Positions 60,604-64,000 of a stretch of 64,000 bases of DNA are shown here, in pieces. Every line of letters begins with the position of its first letter. Within the stretch, counting starts at the first letter, position 1. The DNA is from CAYXXZ01 sp964469165 (lineage in GTDB: Bacteria; Pseudomonadota; Gammaproteobacteria; Pseudomonadales; Porticoccaceae), in contig CAYXXZ010000004.1 in assembly GCA_964469165.1 (NCBI GenBank), positions 1-64,000 of the forward strand, read 5' to 3'. The notes beneath the pieces were generated by a model, which saw only the letters and a program-made list of their open reading frames with translations, was not told the origin of the DNA and ran no database searches. Position numbers and translations under genes: made by a program.

Positions 60604-62859
60604 TCAGTACTCATAACCAATCTTTATTCCGTAGGTTCTGGGAGCATTTGGCGCCAGCAAAGTACCCTGCGGCGTGGCTTGCTGTGTCGCCTGCAGGATA
60701 TACTCATCGTTTGTCAGGTTGCGACCCCAGAGTGTAACTTTGAGCCCCTTGTATCCGGCAGGTGAGAAGCTGAAATTTCCATCGAGCAACCCGTAGGAGG
60801 GATTCTCTACCCGATTATCCGGGTTAAAGTAAGATTTACTTTTGTAGGCATAGTTGGCAGATAGCAAGAAGTCTCCCACCCGGGACGGGATACGATAGGA
60901 AAATCCCACATTGAAGCTGACTTCCGGGGCACTTGGCGGACGATTTCCCGAAGCATCTCCACCAATGATCTGAGTAACGTTTCCACCGGGTGGATTCGGA
61001 TTGGGGTTGATAAAGGGTGCATTCTGAAAGGACTCATATTCCGCATCGACATAGGTAACGGAGCCATGCAAATCCAGCCCATCCACCACACTGACTTGCA
61101 GCTCCGCTTCAACACCTTTCGATTCAGCACTGGCAGCATTCAAAAGAACAATACCCAGGCCATCAAATCTCTGTACCTGAAGATCACTGATATCCCAATA
61201 GAATGCGGCCAGGTTCAATCTTACCCTGTTGGCAAACAGCTCGGTTTTAGCGCCGATCTCGTACGCATCCAGCACTTCAGGCTTCACCGCTGGTATCGCC
61301 AGAGGGAGTGTATTGTAGGTGCCTGACTTGTACCCTCTACTGGCAGACACATAAAGAAGCACGTTATCATTCAGCTTGTGATCGAGGGCGGCGCGATAGG
61401 TGAGCTTCTCGAAGCTTTCTCCGTCGGAAACATCACCAGTATTGACTCTGACGTCAAGAACAGGATCTACAACGTCATTATGGCCCTTGGCATCAACTTT
61501 ATCCGTCGTGTGCCTGCCGCCAAGCGTTAAATTGGTGCGTGGCATAATCTCATAGGTAGCCTGGAAGAAAGCCGCGTAGCTCTTGACATCCTGCTTGGTG
61601 AATATTTGATACTCGCCATTGGGCAACCCGAAATTATTCTGCCACTGGATGCCCGTAAACCTGGCAGGATTATATTCCACCTGAAAATCCATATAGTACA
61701 GCCCGACAGTCCAGTCCAGCCGACCGTCATCATTGGACTGCAAACGCAGCTCCTGGGTGAACACATCAAGATCAAAATTTCCTTCGTAATCGAACACAGG
61801 GATTGGCATGCGATCACTGTCTGCCCGATATATCCCCTCCAGCGTATGATAATTACTGACCGAAATAAGATCTGCGAATGCGAGCTCGTGCTCCAGAGTC
61901 ATCGCAACGCCCCAACCCTCGTTAGAGGCTTCATCTTTACCGTCGCTGATGCTATCGTAGCGGTCTTCAGACGGGGGGTAAATAAAATCAAACGGTGGCA
62001 CAGCAATTGGTCCGTGGGTGCCGGAAACCCATGTTGAATACATCGCTCGACTGTCGCGTCCCTTTGTATAATCACCTGTCAGAATAAGCTTCGTTTTCTC
62101 TGAAGGCCTGTAGACGCTCTTTGAACGCACAGCAACATTCCAGCCCAGATGAAAATCGTCTCCGGCGCTGGGGTTGGGTACGTAGCCCGGATGAGTCACT
62201 GGCAGGTTGATTACTTTCCCGTAGCCGTCGAATTGTTCCTCATAACGAACCGAGATATCCGTAGCGAGGTTTTCTGCAATGCCGGTGCTGGCATACAAAC
62301 TGGCTTCAACAGAATCGTAGTTACCGTAACCTACTTCCGCCTTCACCGTTGTCTCTTCCACGGGGTCGCGAGTGATAATGTGCACAAGTCCGGCCACCGC
62401 GTTGCGTCCAAAAAGGGTGCCTTGCGGCCCTTTGAGCACCTCTACACGCTCAACATTATTAAGCTTCAACAATTCCGGGGCCAGCCTCGGGTAGTACACC
62501 CCATCGATATAGGTAGCCACGCTGGCTTCGTTACCTTGGGCCGTTGCCGGGTTACCCAGCCCCCTGATGAAAAGGTTCACAGAACCTGCGGACTCCTGGA
62601 TATTCAGAGCTGACACCAATTTTGGCAGCTCCATCGCCGAGTTGATATTGAAGTTATCCAGGCCTTCTGCCTGGATTGCTTCTATGGAGATCGGTACATC
62701 CTGAAGGTTTTCGCTTCTCCGCTGTGCCACTACGATGATTTCTTCCAACCCTCCACCCGACAGCGGTTTGGCTTCCTGAGCATAGCCGAAAGCAGTATGC
62801 CCCAGAGCGACCAAAGATCCACAAACCAACGTCACACCTTCTAAACGCCACTTACGCAT
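60604..62859 (-). CDS. TonB-dependent receptor of the catabolic locus
   Basis: A 751-residue outer-membrane receptor. The signal peptide ends near FGYAQ, then the TonB-box region GGLEEIIVVAQRRSENLQDVP, the plug (NLFIRGLGNPATAQGNEAS, VEVLKGPQGTLFGRNAVAG) and a barrel ending in IGYEY. This subfamily, common in sphingomonads and marine gammaproteobacteria, is often linked to catabolism of hydrophobic or plant-type compounds instead of iron. The ATG has GGGGGAG upstream. It has no riboswitch. It points towards the SDR gene and is divergent from the P450. Confidence 0.9.
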   Translation of the reverse strand: MRKWRLEGVTLVCGSLVALGHTAFGYAQEAKPLSGGGLEEIIVVAQRRSENLQDVPISIEAIQAEGLDNFNINSAMELPKLVSALNIQESAGSVNLFIRGLGNPATAQGNEASVATYIDGVYYPRLAPELLKLNNVERVEVLKGPQGTLFGRNAVAGLVHIITRDPVEETTVKAEVGYGNYDSVEASLYASTGIAENLATDISVRYEEQFDGYGKVINLPVTHPGYVPNPSAGDDFHLGWNVAVRSKSVYRPSEKTKLILTGDYTKGRDSRAMYSTWVSGTHGPIAVPPFDFIYPPSEDRYDSISDGKDEASNEGWGVAMTLEHELAFADLISVSNYHTLEGIYRADSDRMPIPVFDYEGNFDLDVFTQELRLQSNDDGRLDWTVGLYYMDFQVEYNPARFTGIQWQNNFGLPNGEYQIFTKQDVKSYAAFFQATYEIMPRTNLTLGGRHTTDKVDAKGHNDVVDPVLDVRVNTGDVSDGESFEKLTYRAALDHKLNDNVLLYVSASRGYKSGTYNTLPLAIPAVKPEVLDAYEIGAKTELFANRVRLNLAAFYWDISDLQVQRFDGLGIVLLNAASAESKGVEAELQVSVVDGLDLHGSVTYVDAEYESFQNAPFINPNPNPPGGNVTQIIGGDASGNRPPSAPEVSFNVGFSYRIPSRVGDFLLSANYAYKSKSYFNPDNRVENPSYGLLDGNFSFSPAGYKGLKVTLWGRNLTNDEYILQATQQATPQGTLLAPNAPRTYGIKIGYEY

Positions 62860-63216
62860 TATTCTCCCCCATCAGCACTATCGATTATCCGATTATTGTT
62901 AATCTCGAATATCTATTGATACCCAAAAGCGGCAGTCTACGTAACCGCACCGAAGGATATTTGATAAGCCTGGCTTTCTACCAAGTTTACGGATTTACGA
63001 TTTTATTTTGAACGATTTCGTGACTTCACCCATAACCTCACCAGACATTTATAATGCAAGATCCGCCAATCCGAGCACCCTTGACGACACTTTGGAGAAG
63101 TTTCCTCTCTACATCTTTCTGGGTGGCCAGGTTTGCCACGAATTTGGCGGTCTTCGCCATTCAACGAGCTTTCCCTATACGACAACATCTCCTATATTCC
63201 AATAATCCGTCGCCAG
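62860..63216. promoter_or_regulatory. Divergent promoter region between the TonB receptor and the P450
   Basis: 357 AT-rich bases that must carry both promoters. Short open frames (e.g. 63008-63205 on +) lack ribosome-binding sites and motifs, so I do not call a gene. No operator could be assigned. Confidence 0.45.
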
Positions 63217-64000
63217 ATGCGGACAGCACAATCCGGGGAGAACAGAAAATTGAATGTGATCGACGATATCGACCTGATGCGACAGCCCCAGACACAAGGG
63301 CTCGCCTTTGTGGAGCGGATCAACCATCTCCGGGAACAGGATCCGGTTTTTTGGAGCGATGCTTCCAACTGCTGGATCGTCACCCGGTTCCAGGATGTGA
63401 GTGATGGCTTCGAGGGTAAACTGCCTCTCCTGAGCGGGGGCAGAAATGAATTCTCTCTGGCTGTGATCCCTCATGAAGAACGGGCCAAACGTATACCGAC
63501 GCTGCATCGTTACGTAAAACATTGGATAGTGAATGTGGACGCCCCACAGCATACCCGCCTCCGCAGATTGGCCATGAAGGCTTTTACCAAGAAAATCGTT
63601 GAAAGCATCAGGCCATTGGCGAAACGTAGAGTCGACAGCTTGCTGGATATGGCCGCAAAGAAAATTGTAGTTGAATTCAATGAGGAAATAGCCAGACCTC
63701 TCCCCGGCTACGTCCTGTTCAAGCTGATCGGCTTCTCCGAGAATCACTTCAAGCACCTGAGGGAGTGGAGCAACGCCATGGTCGAGGGGGTATCGGTTGC
63801 CAATCCACCGCCACACCTGGTGGAAAGAGCCGATTGGGCAGTTGGCGAAATGACCAAGGTAATCCTGGAGGAGCTGGACAAAAGAAGAGAAGATCCACGA
63901 GATGATCTCCTGACATCCCTGCTCAACAGTTCCGAAGGCAGCGAGAGCCTCAGTATTGACGAAGTGGTTGCTACGATGCACATCATTATCATTGCTGGCC
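63217..64000 (+). CDS. Cytochrome P450, 3'-truncated by window edge
   Basis: The frame runs open to the window end (about 260 residues). It reads as a bacterial class I P450: LREQDPVFWSDASNCWIVTRFQ near the N-terminus, the helix-C segment DAPQHTRLRRLAMKAFTKK, then RPLPGYVLFKLIGF and DDLLTSLLNSSE, ending in the I-helix start (HIIIIAG). The haem-cysteine part lies outside the window. Start choices are ATG 63217 without a clear site, TTG 63250 with GGGGAG nine bases upstream, or GTG 63256. It likely hydroxylates the substrate imported by the neighbouring receptor; this is inferred. Confidence 0.85.
   Translation, partial: MRTAQSGENRKLNVIDDIDLMRQPQTQGLAFVERINHLREQDPVFWSDASNCWIVTRFQDVSDGFEGKLPLLSGGRNEFSLAVIPHEERAKRIPTLHRYVKHWIVNVDAPQHTRLRRLAMKAFTKKIVESIRPLAKRRVDSLLDMAAKKIVVEFNEEIARPLPGYVLFKLIGFSENHFKHLREWSNAMVEGVSVANPPPHLVERADWAVGEMTKVILEELDKRREDPRDDLLTSLLNSSEGSESLSIDEVVATMHIIIIAG

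Noticed and set aside
63175..63981. A 268-codon minus-strand frame at the right edge
   Set aside because: The + strand reads as a cytochrome P450 with several family motifs in the correct order, so the minus frame is a shadow.

Overview
The window is a 64 kb piece of a GC-rich, probably marine gammaproteobacterial chromosome. DarP/YjgA, CysZ, DUF2789, DUF4404, EgtB/EgtD, many TonB receptors and REP-type palindromes suggest a Halieaceae/Cellvibrionales-like organism; this is inferred from gene content only. From about 50.5 kb the base composition becomes visibly more AT-rich. I saw no rRNA, tRNA or CRISPR array.

0-19 kb is mostly chromosomal housekeeping. It holds mgtE (5' end outside the window), darP, an ExoD-like gene and cysZ. 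Next come a 552-bp internally deleted insertion sequence with a perfect 6-bp target duplication and a sulfate-activation block (LysR regulator, cysC, sat, a DHH phosphoesterase). LemA and GIDE-domain genes, small unknowns, an enoyl-CoA hydratase, an ergothioneine block (ferritin-like gene, egtB, egtD) and an acetyl-CoA hydrolase/transferase follow.

18.5-46.2 kb is a large cobalamin region, almost all on the minus strand. Three cobalamin riboswitches each precede a TonB receptor. The first unit is a BtuB-like receptor followed by cobQ, cbiZ, cobU, cobT, cobC phosphatase, cobS, cbiB, a CobC/CobD-like aminotransferase, a BtuF-like binding protein, an exported and membrane-anchored CobN homologue, and bluB. 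The second unit is a siderophore-type receptor plus a PepSY membrane protein. The third is another BtuB-like receptor, cobO/btuR and a btuC-btuD-btuF transporter. No corrin-ring genes are present, so the set fits corrinoid uptake, side-chain remodelling and lower-loop assembly. A DUF3800 gene of different composition sits between the second and third units. Palindromic repeats are unusually dense here, and several run into the coding ends of the B12 genes.

46.4-50.5 kb holds a family III CoA-transferase/racemase, a CZB-GGDEF diguanylate cyclase, a TetR regulator and a histidine phosphatase.

50.5-64 kb looks like a catabolic or modification locus. An AraC regulator faces a tightly packed operon: a PEP-synthase/rifampin-phosphotransferase-like dikinase, a DUF7065/AttH-like protein, a PhyH dioxygenase, an MFS transporter, a GMC oxidoreductase and an SDR. 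A large TonB receptor and a divergent cytochrome P450, cut by the window edge, follow. The combination suggests import and oxidation of a hydrophobic alcohol, terpenoid or sterol-like compound with an ATP-driven phosphorylation step. I know of no characterised pathway with this layout, and it is the best candidate for an undescribed system here.
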